DNA of 64,000 nucleotides from CBDCUC01 sp965222485 (GCA_965222485.1 CBDCUC010000040.1:1674001-1738000), one strand, 5' to 3'. Positions 43,991 to 53,065 are shown, counted from the stretch's first letter. Made by a program: numbers and translations. Notes: a model not told the origin generated them from the letters alone.

Positions 43991-45391
43991 ATGCAACATT
44001 TGGCCGGCATGCTTGGGAAGCTGACAGCGGTTGCTTTGTCGACCCTGCTGGTCGCAGCTTGCGCCGGTAGCAGTCTGCCTAAGTTGCCGAAGATCTCCGA
44101 TCTCAACCCATGGGCGGAAAAGCAGCAGCCCCTGCCGGGTAAGCGCGAACCGGTGTTGCAGACCGGCAATACCACCGCGCTTGCAGGGGGAGAACTTGCC
44201 GCGGCTAACAAGCCGATTGTCCTGCCGCCGCCAACAGCGAACGACGGCTGGACACAACCTGGGGGTGTGGCCACCAACGCACCAGGTCATCTTGTCTTGT
44301 CGGGTGCCGTAAAGAGATCGTGGAGCGCGGATGCCGGAACGGGCTCGAGCAAGTCCGGCCGTGTCACCGCCAGTCCTATCGTTTATGGCGGGCGTGTCTA
44401 CACGCTCGATGCGGCAGGCCATGTTACCGCCTTTTCGGCCTCAGGTGGTTCATCCGTTTGGAAAGTGTCACTGCTGCCGGAACAAGAAAAAAGCACAGGC
44501 GGCAGTCTATTCTCACTGAGCGCGCTGGGTGGGGGGTCTAATGGCGGCGGTTATGGTGGTGGTCTTGCCGCCGACAATGGCCGCATCTTTGCCGCAAGCG
44601 GGTTTGGAAACGTCGTGGCGCTAGATCCGGGCTCCGGCAAAAAACTCTGGGAACAATCACTGGGTACACCAATTCGTGCCGCGCCGACGGCGGCAGGCGA
44701 CCGGGTGTTTGTCGTCACGATAGACGGCCGCTTTCACTGCCTGTCGGGACTTGATGGGACGATTTTGTGGGTCGCTCGCGGATTGCCGCAACAAGCAAGC
44801 CTGGTCATGAATGTCAGTCCGGCGGTTGACGGGGGGATCGTGGTGGTCCCGTATCCGTCCGGTGACTTGATGGCGCTCAAGGTGGCGGACGGTTCGCCGG
44901 TGTGGACTGAAAATTTGTCGCGTACGCGCGCCACGTCGCAGATGGCGGCACTATCGGATGCGGCACGCCCTGCGATCGCCAATGGAACGGTTTTTGCCGT
45001 CGGCCATGCCGGCCGAATGATTGCGACCCAGGCGTCGACCGGTGAGCGACTTTGGACACTCAACGTCCCAGGCACGCAGACGCCATGGGTGGTCGGCGAT
45101 AGCGTCTTCGTCGTCGATGTTTCCGGACAACTTCTGGCAATTACGCGGGCTGATGGAAAGATACAGTGGACCACCAAGCTGCCAGGTAACGCGAAGTGGT
45201 CTGGGCCGACGCTGGCTGGGGGAACGTTGTGGCTGGCATCAAGTGAAGGACAACTGGTTGGCGTCGATGCCGTGACGGGACGGATCAAGGGGCAGCAGGA
45301 TATCGGTACCCCGGTTTATGTCGCGCCGGTTGTGGCGCAGGGCCGGATGTATCTGCTGACCGACAAGGCCAACTTGCTGGCTATGAACTGA
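43991..45391 (+). CDS. bamB: Outer membrane assembly lipoprotein BamB
   Basis: BamB is a beta-propeller lipoprotein of the Bam complex that inserts outer-membrane proteins. GGGGAGG lies 6 nt before the ATG at 43991, giving 466 residues. The lipobox is LLVAAC with lipidated C24. The rest is a PQQ-like eight-bladed propeller, with repeats such as GGRVYTLDAAGHVTAFSA, VVALDPGSGKKLWEQSLG and LVGVDAVTGRIKGQQDIG. A glycine-rich loop (about 165-185) interrupts one blade. A GCCCAA/TTGGGC inverted repeat (43954-43975) sits just upstream of the ribosome-binding site. Confidence 0.94.
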   Translation: MQHLAGMLGKLTAVALSTLLVAACAGSSLPKLPKISDLNPWAEKQQPLPGKREPVLQTGNTTALAGGELAAANKPIVLPPPTANDGWTQPGGVATNAPGHLVLSGAVKRSWSADAGTGSSKSGRVTASPIVYGGRVYTLDAAGHVTAFSASGGSSVWKVSLLPEQEKSTGGSLFSLSALGGGSNGGGYGGGLAADNGRIFAASGFGNVVALDPGSGKKLWEQSLGTPIRAAPTAAGDRVFVVTIDGRFHCLSGLDGTILWVARGLPQQASLVMNVSPAVDGGIVVVPYPSGDLMALKVADGSPVWTENLSRTRATSQMAALSDAARPAIANGTVFAVGHAGRMIATQASTGERLWTLNVPGTQTPWVVGDSVFVVDVSGQLLAITRADGKIQWTTKLPGNAKWSGPTLAGGTLWLASSEGQLVGVDAVTGRIKGQQDIGTPVYVAPVVAQGRMYLLTDKANLLAMN

Positions 45392-45631
45392 CTGAATGGC
45401 TGAGTTCGCGTGGCGGACTAGTATTGTCACCCTAAGCCAACTCTCGGTGCAGCATTTCTTAATCCTCACGTCCTAGCTCCCATACAAGAGCGGTAGACTG
45501 TGATACTCCGCATTTGAGCGCTAAGGCATTGGCGCCAAGCCGACTTGCCGGTCACAACGAACGCAAGACTGTGGGACCTGGCGGGGTCAACGGTTTTGCA
45601 AAACGAATAGGTGCTAGAAAGCACAGGCCAT

Positions 45632-47074
45632 ATGTCTTCCAGTCCGCGACAATCGATCATGGCCGGCACTGTTGCAATCGTCGGACGACCCAATGTGGGC
45701 AAATCGACCTTGTTCAACAGGCTTACCGGCAAGCGCACAGCGCTTGTGTCCGACATGCCAGGGCTCACCCGTGACCGGCGCGAAGGGATCGCTGAGCTTG
45801 GGTCGTCGAGTGTCAAGCTCGTCGACACGGCAGGGCTTGAAGAAGGACGCTCAGGTTCGATTGCATCGCGCATGCGCCAGCAAAGCGAGGCAGCCATTGA
45901 AACTGCCGACCTGGTTCTGTTTGTAATTGACGCACGTGAAGGTGTAACGCCGGCCGACAAGGCCTTTGCGCAGGTCGTGCGCAGGTCTGGAGTGCCTGCA
46001 ATTCTTGTTGCGAATAAGTGTGAAGGTCGTGCCGGACAGGATGGTTTTTTCGATGCGTACGAATTGGGGCTCGGCGCGCCTCTGGCCATTTCTGCGGAAC
46101 ATGGCGAGGGCGTCGGTGAGTTAACGCATGACGTTCTGGCCGCGCTCGGTGCGGAGGTGGATGCCACCCGTCCTGCTGGTGAGGAAGAGACTAATTCTTC
46201 GCCGGACAACGAAGCAGATGAAGATGCTTGGAAGACACGTCCGATCCGCGTTGCAATCGTCGGTCGGCCGAATGTGGGAAAGTCAACGCTTGTTAATGCA
46301 ATCGTTGGCGAGGACAGAATGATCACCGGGCCGGAGCCCGGTCTGACACGCGATGCGGTTTCAACCGACATTGCCATCGGTGGCAGATCTATTCGTTTGT
46401 ATGATACCGCCGGACTACGGCGGAAGGCCAAGGTCACAGAACAGGCGGAGCGCCTGTCGACAAGCGATAGTGTGCGTGCGATCCGTTTTGCGGAAGTGGT
46501 TGTGTTGATGATCGATGCGGAACGCGCGTTTGAGCATCAGGACCTGACCATCGCGGACATGGTCACGCAAGAGGGCCGGGCTCTTGTGATTGCGGTCAAC
46601 AAGTGGGACTTGGTGAGCGATAAGCAGCGCGCGCTGAAGACTTGGAGGGAAATGCTCGCGGAGCGTTTGTCGCAAGTTCCCGGTGTTCTCATGGTGCCCA
46701 CTTCAGCGCTGGGCGAGCGCGGCATGGACAAACTGACGGCTGCGATTTTTTCAGCCTATGAAAAGTGGAATGTGCGTATTGCAACGCCCAAACTTAATCG
46801 CTGGTTGGAGGAGGCGGTGGTTCGCCATGCGCCGCCTGCCGTCGGCGGACGGCGCATCAAAATCAGATTTATGACGCAGCCTTCGTCGCGCCCGCCAACC
46901 TTTGTCGCCTTTTGTTCACGGCCCGAAGGTTTGCCAAAATCCTATATTCGGTATTTGATCAACAGCCTAAGGGGTGCTTTCGACTTGCCCGGTGTGCCGA
47001 TTCGTCTCAATCTAAGGAAGGGAGACAATCCCTATGCTCCGCGAAAACGCGGCAAACAGCGGGTGAAGCGCTGA
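45632..47074 (+). CDS. der: Ribosome biogenesis GTPase Der (EngA)
   Basis: This is a tandem-GTPase factor for 50S assembly, 480 residues from the ATG at 45632; starts at 45611 (GTG) or 45659 (ATG) are possible. Two G domains are complete: GRPNVGKSTLFNRL and GRPNVGKSTLVNAI for G1, DTAGL twice for G3, NKCE and NKWD for G4. An acidic linker (about 185-205) joins them. The C-terminal KH-like domain ends in a basic tail (PRKRGKQRVKR). It follows bamB after 240 nt. Confidence 0.97.
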   Translation: MSSSPRQSIMAGTVAIVGRPNVGKSTLFNRLTGKRTALVSDMPGLTRDRREGIAELGSSSVKLVDTAGLEEGRSGSIASRMRQQSEAAIETADLVLFVIDAREGVTPADKAFAQVVRRSGVPAILVANKCEGRAGQDGFFDAYELGLGAPLAISAEHGEGVGELTHDVLAALGAEVDATRPAGEEETNSSPDNEADEDAWKTRPIRVAIVGRPNVGKSTLVNAIVGEDRMITGPEPGLTRDAVSTDIAIGGRSIRLYDTAGLRRKAKVTEQAERLSTSDSVRAIRFAEVVVLMIDAERAFEHQDLTIADMVTQEGRALVIAVNKWDLVSDKQRALKTWREMLAERLSQVPGVLMVPTSALGERGMDKLTAAIFSAYEKWNVRIATPKLNRWLEEAVVRHAPPAVGGRRIKIRFMTQPSSRPPTFVAFCSRPEGLPKSYIRYLINSLRGAFDLPGVPIRLNLRKGDNPYAPRKRGKQRVKR

Positions 47075-47241
47075 GGGTAGCGCCAAGGTCGAAACGTTAG
47101 CGTGCTGGTTGCATTGTGCCAGTTCACATTGGCGCCTTGGTTGCAGGTCAACTAGGGACCAAATTGCAGTTCTAGCCGGTGTTGGCGCGATTTGGCCGGA
47201 GCAATGCATCGGTGAGCTCGACGAATTAGAGGATGAAAGCG

Positions 47242-47553
47242 ATGGTGTTAGGAACGGGGGCTATGCGCACGAGGTTACTGGCATCGGTTTTGGTGGCTGG
47301 TTTTGGTGTGAGTCTGGCCGGACTTGTTGCTCTGCCGATCGATCGCGCCGAAGCGGCGATCACCAAGCGCGTTCAAAAAGCATGCAAGCGCGACTATAAG
47401 CGGTTCTGTTCCAAGTACAGTGTTGGGACGCCGGAACTCAAGCAGTGCATGCGCTCAAACGGCAAACGTATTTCCAGGCCGTGTATCAGGGCATTGGTGG
47501 ATGCCGGTGAGATTTCCCGCCGTGTCTTGCGCAAAATGCGCAGACGGAGGTAA
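47242..47553 (+). CDS. Small secreted four-cysteine protein, third family member
   Basis: The product is 103 residues from the ATG at 47242, which has AGAGG about 9 nt upstream; ATG 47233 is too close to that site. A signal peptide is followed by a very basic mature part ending KMRRRR. Cysteines are C48, C56, C69 and C81 with spacing C-x7-C-x12-C-x11-C, exactly that of the duplicated proteins at 33.8-34.6 kb. The shared core reads CxxDYxxxCS...QCMxxNGxRxSxxCxxALVxAGEхS in both. It is a diverged paralogue of unknown function. Confidence 0.8.
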   Translation: MVLGTGAMRTRLLASVLVAGFGVSLAGLVALPIDRAEAAITKRVQKACKRDYKRFCSKYSVGTPELKQCMRSNGKRISRPCIRALVDAGEISRRVLRKMRRRR

Positions 47554-47618
47554 TCGGTTGCATGCGATGTCGCGCGGCCTGGCTGGTTGCCCGTCATTTG
47601 ATGCCAACGCGGAAATGA

Positions 47619-47661
47619 AAAACGGCCGGCTCTTGAGTCATCGCTCAAGACCGGCCGTTTT
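47619..47661 (+). terminator. Rho-independent terminator after the Cys-rich gene
   Basis: AAAACGGCCGG and CCGGCCGTTTT form the base, with an inner stem CTTGAG-tcatcg-CTCAAG. It is strong and ends in four T, 66 nt after the stop codon. Confidence 0.9.
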
Positions 47662-47927
47662 CGTTGAATTATCGCAGCGAGCGGGAGCCGACAGCGAACC
47701 CGAAGATGCTGTCAGCTCACCGCCCGCACGGGCGTCAGCCATCAGGATGGCGCCGCTCCGGACTGCCGGATATATTCCTGTCTAAACGGCTTTGCAAGGG
47801 GCAGTGCCGGAATGTGACAGCAATTCATTTGTCGACGTGGCAGAAATCATATCTGCCCCAAGTTGGCATAGCTGTTGCCCAATCACGCGCTCACCGCATT
47901 GCGGATATTCGGAAGGTTAACTTTCTG
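47662..47927. other. Leader region of holC
   Basis: No gene is supported. An open frame extends upstream of holC here but its residues are unlike HolC and carry no ribosome-binding site. Confidence 0.35.
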
Positions 47928-48389
47928 ATGCCGGACCAGTTGGCCGAAGTTCTATTTTATCACTTGGAGCGTCAGCCCCTGGAGCGCGTACTTCCCAGTC
48001 TTCTGGAAAAGACGATTGCAAGAGGCTGGCGGGCGGTGGTGCAAGCCGGTTCGCGAGAGCGTGCCGAAGCCCTTGACGGGGCGTTGTGGACTTATCGCGA
48101 CGATAGCTTTCTGCCGCATGCCATGGCGCGTGATGGCAGGTCTGACGAGCAACTGATCTACATTACTGCACAAGATGATACACCCAACGGTGCGCGGGTA
48201 CGTTTTTTGGTCGATGGTGCCAGCACAACTGACTTCGGATCGTTTGTTCGTCTCGTCTACCTGTTCGACGGCCAGGATGGGGATGCGGTTGCTGCGGCGC
48301 GTGACCACTGGCGTGCGGCAAAGGACGCAGGGTGCGCTGTCACGTACTGGCAGCAGGGCAGGGACGGCCGTTGGCAAAAGAAGGCATGA
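47928..48389 (+). CDS. holC: DNA polymerase III chi subunit
   Basis: Chi links the clamp loader to single-strand binding protein at the replication fork. I chose the ATG at 47928 (GGAAGG about 11 nt upstream), giving 153 residues, the family's usual size. The N-terminus AEVLFYHLERQPLERVLPSLLEKTIARGWRAVV is typical, as is LDGALWTYRDDSFLPHA and the C-terminal ARDHWRAAKDAGCAVTYWQQ. The leucyl aminopeptidase gene that commonly precedes holC is absent here. Confidence 0.95.
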   Translation: MPDQLAEVLFYHLERQPLERVLPSLLEKTIARGWRAVVQAGSRERAEALDGALWTYRDDSFLPHAMARDGRSDEQLIYITAQDDTPNGARVRFLVDGASTTDFGSFVRLVYLFDGQDGDAVAAARDHWRAAKDAGCAVTYWQQGRDGRWQKKA

Positions 48390-48456
48390 CATCGTGCACG
48401 ATGCTGCAGCTGTTTCATGTCAGTGACGGCAAGCGAGGGGTCAGAGCGGAGCACGA

Positions 48457-49386
48457 ATGAACTACCGCCATTCCTATCACGCCGGAAATTTCGCCGATGT
48501 TGTGAAACATGTCGTCCTGAGCTTGGTCATCGCCCACTTGCGGGGCAAGGAGACTCCATTTCGCGTGATCGATACGCATGCGGGCTGCGGTTTTTATGAC
48601 TTGGCCGGAGGTGAGGCGAGAAAAACCGGCGAATGGAGGGACGGTATTGGGCGTCTTGCGCTTAGCAACAATGAAACCCTGCGCGGCTTGCTTTCGCATT
48701 TTCTCGACGTTGTTGCGGCATTTAACAGAGCAGGTGAGCTGGAGCGCTATCCAGGTAGCCCTTTGATCGCGCTCCAGCTCATGCGTGCGGGTGACAGGTT
48801 GCTTGCCAATGAGTTGCACCAAGGTGAACGGGCAGCATTGGCTGCCGTTTTGGGCCGGGACCGGCGGGCCAAGGTGTTGGGTCTAAACGGCTATACGGTG
48901 CTGAAATCGGTGCTGCCGCCCAGGGAGCGCCGCGGCGTGGTTCTCATCGATCCGCCGTTTGAGATCGATGATGAGTTTGGCCGGCTGGTTCGCGCGCTCA
49001 AAGACGGTATTAGGCGCTTTGCAACAGGTATCTACATTGTCTGGTACCCCGTGAAAGACAAATCGGCTGTTGTCAGGTTCAAACGCGAAATTGTGGCGCT
49101 TGGCATTCCAAAAGTGCTCAATCTGGAGTTAGAGGTCGGGGGCGTTGAGCCATCGGGCGCTGCCAAAAAATCCGTAGCGCCAGACAAAAAAACGGGTGTA
49201 GAGGGCGAGCGTACTGTGAACGCGCGGGGCCCGGGCCTGTCGGCGGCCGGTCTGCTAATTGTTAATCCGCCATTTCCGCTTCTGCCGGTTTTGGAACAGG
49301 TTATGCCCGAATTGCAGAAAGTTTTGGCTCGCGGACGAGGTGCCGGCTATCGACTGGAATGGTTGGTGGAAGAGCACGCTTCCTAG
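48457..49386 (+). CDS. rlmJ: 23S rRNA (adenine2030-N6)-methyltransferase RlmJ
   Basis: The protein has 309 residues and begins MNYRHSYHAGNFADVVKHVVL, the family hallmark. THAGCGFYDL is the SAM motif and VVLIDPPFE the catalytic DPPF motif. WYPVKDKSAVVRFKRE is also conserved. Between about residues 226 and 255 there is a low-complexity insertion (AKKSVAPDKKTGVEGER) before LSAAGLLIVNPPF, which explains a length slightly above the usual 280. Confidence 0.94.
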   Translation: MNYRHSYHAGNFADVVKHVVLSLVIAHLRGKETPFRVIDTHAGCGFYDLAGGEARKTGEWRDGIGRLALSNNETLRGLLSHFLDVVAAFNRAGELERYPGSPLIALQLMRAGDRLLANELHQGERAALAAVLGRDRRAKVLGLNGYTVLKSVLPPRERRGVVLIDPPFEIDDEFGRLVRALKDGIRRFATGIYIVWYPVKDKSAVVRFKREIVALGIPKVLNLELEVGGVEPSGAAKKSVAPDKKTGVEGERTVNARGPGLSAAGLLIVNPPFPLLPVLEQVMPELQKVLARGRGAGYRLEWLVEEHAS

Positions 49387-49679
49387 CTTATTTTTTGTGC
49401 GGTTGCGAAACAGCGTGCTCGCGGTTGTTCTTGCCAGGACATGGACATTGGTCGATACTTCTCGCGTTTGGGCTATTGAGAACCAGGATCACGGCTGGAA
49501 AACCTTGCGATCTGGTCGTTGTCTCCGACAGCTATGCAGTGGCATTTGAAGACAGAACAGTATTTGGTCCCGGGTCAGAATTTGTCTGAACTCACGTGGC
49601 GTTGGCCGACTGGCCGGCGCCTTTTTTTGTTTCGGTCAATGGCCGGTAAATCAAGAAAAAATACCTAGGGAGCCCTCCA
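49387..49679. other. Region between rlmJ and the cold-shock gene
   Basis: There is no gene. It holds the terminator listed separately and a short 5' leader for the cold-shock gene, with GGGAG shortly before its ATG. Confidence 0.4.
49598..49628 (+). terminator. Rho-independent terminator upstream of the cold-shock gene
   Basis: GGCGttGGCC-gact-GGCCggCGCC followed by seven T (49622-49628). The two central T-G positions pair as wobbles. It ends about 50 nt before the cold-shock ATG, so it stops rlmJ transcripts or attenuates the downstream gene. Confidence 0.85.
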
Positions 49680-49904
49680 ATGCGGCAGAGCGGTACTGTC
49701 AAATTTTTCAATACGCAGAAAGGCTATGGCTTCATCACGCCGGATGAGGGTGAGAAAGACATATTCGTTCATGTCACCGCGGTTGAACAGTCCGGGATTG
49801 GTGGTTTGGCCGACGGCATGAGGATTTCGTTCGAAACGGAAGCCGATACGCGTGGTAAGGGGCCGAAAGCTGTAAACCTGCAGGTCGAAGACGCGCAGGG
49901 ATAA
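49680..49904 (+). CDS. Cold-shock domain protein, CspA family
   Basis: This is a single-stranded nucleic acid chaperone of 74 residues with an OB fold. RNP1 is KGYGFI and RNP2 is DIFVHVTAV. The start GTVKFFNTQKGYGFITPD and the end VNLQVE are standard. GGGAG precedes the ATG. Whether it is cold-induced cannot be told. Confidence 0.96.
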   Translation: MRQSGTVKFFNTQKGYGFITPDEGEKDIFVHVTAVEQSGIGGLADGMRISFETEADTRGKGPKAVNLQVEDAQG

Positions 49905-50084
49905 TGGCTGGGCGTCGTTCGTAGAAGTTCGGCGTGGGGCGCCGCTGCTTACTCGTTTGAAATGATGTGTGCCGGATATTCTTCGTCGGTTGTATTGGTG
50001 CGGCCGCACACCGGTGTTTTTTGGTGTACGGCCGAACGTGTCTTTGTGTGTCCCCATGTTTTTAGTGTTGGGGCGCCAATCAGG

Positions 50085-50378
50085 CTACCTGCCCAATACT
50101 TTTTTCAGGACAGCGACGATGATCATCACCACGATTCCGCCAATGCCGCCGCCAGCGACCTGACTGCCGACAGCTTCCAGCGTGCCAACACCCGAAGCCG
50201 TGCCAACGCCAAGTACGTTTGACAGGATGTGTCCGCCAACACCGCCGCCAACCACACCAGCCAGAGAATTGCCTAGTGTGCCCAGGCTAAGATTCTTGAA
50301 CAGTGCACCGGCGATGTTTCCACCAACGGCGCCACTAATAATTGGAACTAGGAGTTGAAGCAGCCAAGAAAGATCCAT
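50085..50378 (-). CDS. Small glycine-rich membrane protein of unknown function
   Basis: The product is 97 residues, strongly hydrophobic and rich in Gly/Val/Ala. It probably has two or three helices, with GxxxG-like repeats (SGAVGGNIAGALFKNLSLG and GVVGGGVGGHIL). The last helix GGIGGIVVMIIVAVLKKVLGR ends basic. The ribosome-binding site GGAGG is 6 nt before the ATG, so it is very likely translated. I recall similar unnamed proteins in rhizobia. It does not fit the GlsB/YeaQ transglycosylase-associated pattern well. Confidence 0.75.
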   Translation of the reverse strand: MDLSWLLQLLVPIISGAVGGNIAGALFKNLSLGTLGNSLAGVVGGGVGGHILSNVLGVGTASGVGTLEAVGSQVAGGGIGGIVVMIIVAVLKKVLGR

Positions 50379-50662
50379 CTATTTCCTCCAGAGTTTGGTT
50401 TTTCATGGTTTGAGAACATTGTAGGCGCTGGCAGAGCCCGTGGCATCGCATGTTTCAGGGCCGTCCAAACAAACCGGCGTGGATGCTAACCCAGAATTTA
50501 CTAGTGTTGGGCAGGAAGATGGGTATCGTGGCGAGAAAGCTGCTGTGCCCTATCTGCGACAATCCATTGGGATTGTAGCGAAAGATGGTGGCATTTCAGC
50601 GCGATCGGGCGTTAATTGGGCGACGGCTTTGATGGCCTGGTAGTTTTGAGAGGCGGCATACA
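50379..50662. other. Intergenic region between divergent small genes
   Basis: I see no feature beyond the likely promoters of the flanking genes. Confidence 0.3.
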
Positions 50663-51022
50663 ATGAAGTTTAACCTACTGACTGCAGTGGTTGCAGGCGG
50701 CTTTGCAGCCCTGGCGCTGTGCATTTCTTCCGCAGCAAATGCCCAATCTAATGGTGCTACGACGGGCGGCGCCCACCCCAAGTCGAGCTACTATCGTAAG
50801 GCACCTGGCGGTGGCCGCGCGGCGCGGCGCGGTGGTTATTCTTACCAGTATTCGGAATCGATCAACACATACGGGGACTCGCGAAGCCTTTATGGTGGGG
50901 CTTCCAGCCTGCGTGACCCGACGCTTGACCGGCAGACCTCATCGGGTCCGTTCGACCACGGCTTTTTCTTCGACAGCGGTGTGACCAGTCCGAACGGTGG
51001 TGAGTCGCCTTATATGAACTAG
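50663..51022 (+). CDS. Small secreted protein, Gly/Ser/Tyr-rich
   Basis: The product is 119 residues. A clear signal peptide (1-28, cleavage at ANAQ) is followed by a low-complexity mature part rich in Gly, Ser, Arg and Tyr (RRGGYSYQYSES) and no cysteine. GAGAGGCGG lies upstream of the ATG. No family is recognised; it is probably periplasmic or surface-exposed. Confidence 0.65.
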   Translation: MKFNLLTAVVAGGFAALALCISSAANAQSNGATTGGAHPKSSYYRKAPGGGRAARRGGYSYQYSESINTYGDSRSLYGGASSLRDPTLDRQTSSGPFDHGFFFDSGVTSPNGGESPYMN

Positions 51023-51114
51023 GCTTCAGGCTTTAAAAGCAGCCAGGGTGGGCATTTTTTCGCCGACGTGCGGGTGTTTGCCCTGTCCAATACAGATCAG
51101 CCAGAACGATTTAA

Positions 51115-51149
51115 GCGGGCGCACTCGGACAAATGACCGGTGCGCCCGC
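51115..51149. terminator. Terminator-like hairpin
   Basis: GCGGGCGCAC and GTGCGCCCGC form ten perfect pairs around a 15-nt loop, 92 nt after the preceding gene. No T run follows on the plus strand. Confidence 0.5.
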
Positions 51150-51277
51150 GACACGTTTGGTGGCAATCTTTGGTGCGGGCGGTCCGTTACAGACTGTGTT
51201 CTCTTTGCACGTGGGTCGATGGAGGCTATACAAAATCGGAACAGGGTTTGTTTTTGGTCGGTTATCAGGGTTGTACC

Positions 51278-51583
51278 ATGCGCTCCACATCTAAACTTGT
51301 TGCACTTTCGCTTGCACTTTTCGGCCTTGCATTCGTCGCCACGGCACCTGCCGAGGCCAAATGCACGCGGCTGGCATTTTCCGTAAACGACTATGGAAAA
51401 GAGGGGCCCACAAAAGATGCAAAGCAGCTTCTCGACAAATATATTGCCGAGTGGACCGCAAAGAACGGTATCACCGATTATCGGGTCGGCAAGAAGGATG
51501 TGACCTGCGAGCTGTTTCTAGACTTTATTGTTTTTGACGAGCACACGTGCCGGGCGGAAGCCAGCGTTTGCTGGGGAGAGTAA
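51278..51583 (+). CDS. Small secreted cysteine-containing protein
   Basis: The product is 101 residues from the ATG at 51278. A signal peptide ends at APAEA before KCTRLAFSVNDYGKEGP. Four cysteines in the mature part (CTR, CEL, CRA, CWG) suggest two disulfides. The pattern of a short exported protein with AKQLLDKYIAEWTAKNGI is reminiscent of unnamed Hyphomicrobiales proteins. Function is unknown. An upstream in-frame extension to 51140 is unlikely, as the signal peptide would be buried. Confidence 0.75.
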   Translation: MRSTSKLVALSLALFGLAFVATAPAEAKCTRLAFSVNDYGKEGPTKDAKQLLDKYIAEWTAKNGITDYRVGKKDVTCELFLDFIVFDEHTCRAEASVCWGE

Positions 51584-51593
51584 CGGACGCAGC

Positions 51594-52397
51594 TCAATCG
51601 TTCGGTGCATGCAGGCGGTCCAGCCGCAAGCGGTGGCGCTCGTCAGTTAGCAATAGCAGTGAGCCGAAGCCTGCGAGCAGGACCGCGAGTGCTGTGGCGC
51701 CACCGATCACAAACATAATCATGATTTGATACTTTGCCGCATCAACCGGATCCATGCCGGACAGGATCTGACCGGTCATCATGCCAGGCAGCGAGACAAT
51801 GCCCGATGCCGCCATGGCGTTGATAATTGGCATCAATCCGGTGCGCAGTGCATTGCGCAAGGCGTGGCTCATGGCGGTCCAACGCGTTGCACCGAGGGCG
51901 AGGCGTGCTTCGATTGCATTGCGGTCGCGAACGGCAAGATCGGTGATTGTCGACAGCATCAGACTGACGCCGGTCATGGCGTTTCCAAGTACCATGCCAA
52001 GGATGGGAAGAAGGTAACGCGGTTCGTACCATGGGTCTGGACCGATTACGCCGACGACTGCAAATAATGTCGCCACGATACTGGAAAACAGCATTGCTGT
52101 TGAACCCAGGCCGTAGGCCATGAAACTCTTTAAACGACGCGTTTGGCGGGACACGATTTCATAGCCAGCCGCGGCAATCATGATCGCGGCCAAGCTTGCC
52201 GTCCAGATAAGCGAACTTTGCGCAAAGATCCATTTCAGAACCAGGCCGATCAAAGTCAGCTGGACGACCATACGCGATGTATTGAGCAAGAGTGTGGAAC
52301 CGAGACCGAGGTTGAATCCCCACGACACTGCGGCATTGATCAGGATGAGAGTTGCGGCAAGGGCAAGGTCGAACGGGGTTAGCGCGATATAGGTCAT
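51594..52397 (-). CDS. fetB: FetB-type ABC transporter permease
   Basis: This is the UPF0014/FetB membrane subunit, 267 residues with about seven helices. Conserved segments include NTSRMVVQLTLIGLVLKWIF, RNAIEARLALGATRWTAM and LPGMMTGQILSGMDPVDAAKYQIMIMF. FetAB of E. coli exports iron and increases resistance to oxidative stress. The start overlaps the fetA stop by 4 nt (ATGA), so the two are translationally coupled. Confidence 0.92.
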   Translation of the reverse strand: MTYIALTPFDLALAATLILINAAVSWGFNLGLGSTLLLNTSRMVVQLTLIGLVLKWIFAQSSLIWTASLAAIMIAAAGYEIVSRQTRRLKSFMAYGLGSTAMLFSSIVATLFAVVGVIGPDPWYEPRYLLPILGMVLGNAMTGVSLMLSTITDLAVRDRNAIEARLALGATRWTAMSHALRNALRTGLMPIINAMAASGIVSLPGMMTGQILSGMDPVDAAKYQIMIMFVIGGATALAVLLAGFGSLLLLTDERHRLRLDRLHAPND

Positions 52398-53065
52398 TGC
52401 ATTTGGCTCATGCCGGGCGTTGCCTCTTGATCGGCAGGTGCTGGAGAGACGTCGTTCGTTGCCGACGAGGTGTGCGAGCCTGGGGCGGCCAATTGCAGCT
52501 GGGCGTCCGCAAGGCGTTCGATTTGCGCGCGGTCATGGCTGACGAGCACAATGGAGCAACCGGCGTCAGCTTGCTGGCGCATCAGTTTTTCGACCAGCGC
52601 AGTCGACCCTGGGTCCAGCGGACCCGTGGGCTCATCCAGCAACAGGACCTGTGGATGATCATACAAGCCACGAACGAATGCGAAGCGCTGACGCTCTCCG
52701 GTCGACAGGAGTGTGACTGGCCGGTCAAGAAGCATGGGATCAAGGCCCACGGCCTGGCACAATTTTAGAAGGCTTGAGGGATCAATGTCGTCTTCCGGGA
52801 AACTATCGCGCGGTGTGTCCGTCCACCAGCCGGGCTCAGCCGCGATGTAGCGTACACCGGATCGCCAGAGGGCTGCCGGCATTTGGGATTGTTCGAGGCC
52901 GTCGAGATAGATGTGGCCCGGTGCCGGATCAAGGTCGGCTATTGCGCGAAGCAATCTGGTTTTGCCACTACCGGAGGGGCCTTCAACGGTCATGATCTCG
53001 CCGTCGGCCACGGTGAACGACAATGGCGGCAAGGTGCCGACCGTCAGATTTTCAATGCGTAGCAA
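52394..53065 (-). CDS. fetA: FetA-type ABC transporter ATP-binding protein
   Basis: This is the ATPase partner of FetB, 223 residues. Walker A is GPSGSGKTRLL, the signature LSTGERQRFAFVRGL, Walker B VLLLDEPTGPLDP and the switch histidine is in VLVSHDRAQIE. The last 30 residues are a Ser/Ala/Pro-rich tail not needed for ATPase activity. No metal-specific regulator is visible next to the pair. Confidence 0.92.
   Translation of the reverse strand: MLRIENLTVGTLPPLSFTVADGEIMTVEGPSGSGKTRLLRAIADLDPAPGHIYLDGLEQSQMPAALWRSGVRYIAAEPGWWTDTPRDSFPEDDIDPSSLLKLCQAVGLDPMLLDRPVTLLSTGERQRFAFVRGLYDHPQVLLLDEPTGPLDPGSTALVEKLMRQQADAGCSIVLVSHDRAQIERLADAQLQLAAPGSHTSSATNDVSPAPADQEATPGMSQMQ

Noticed and set aside
45466..46437. 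323-codon minus-strand frame
   Set aside because: Complement of der, with no protein-like features, while der is complete with all GTPase motifs.
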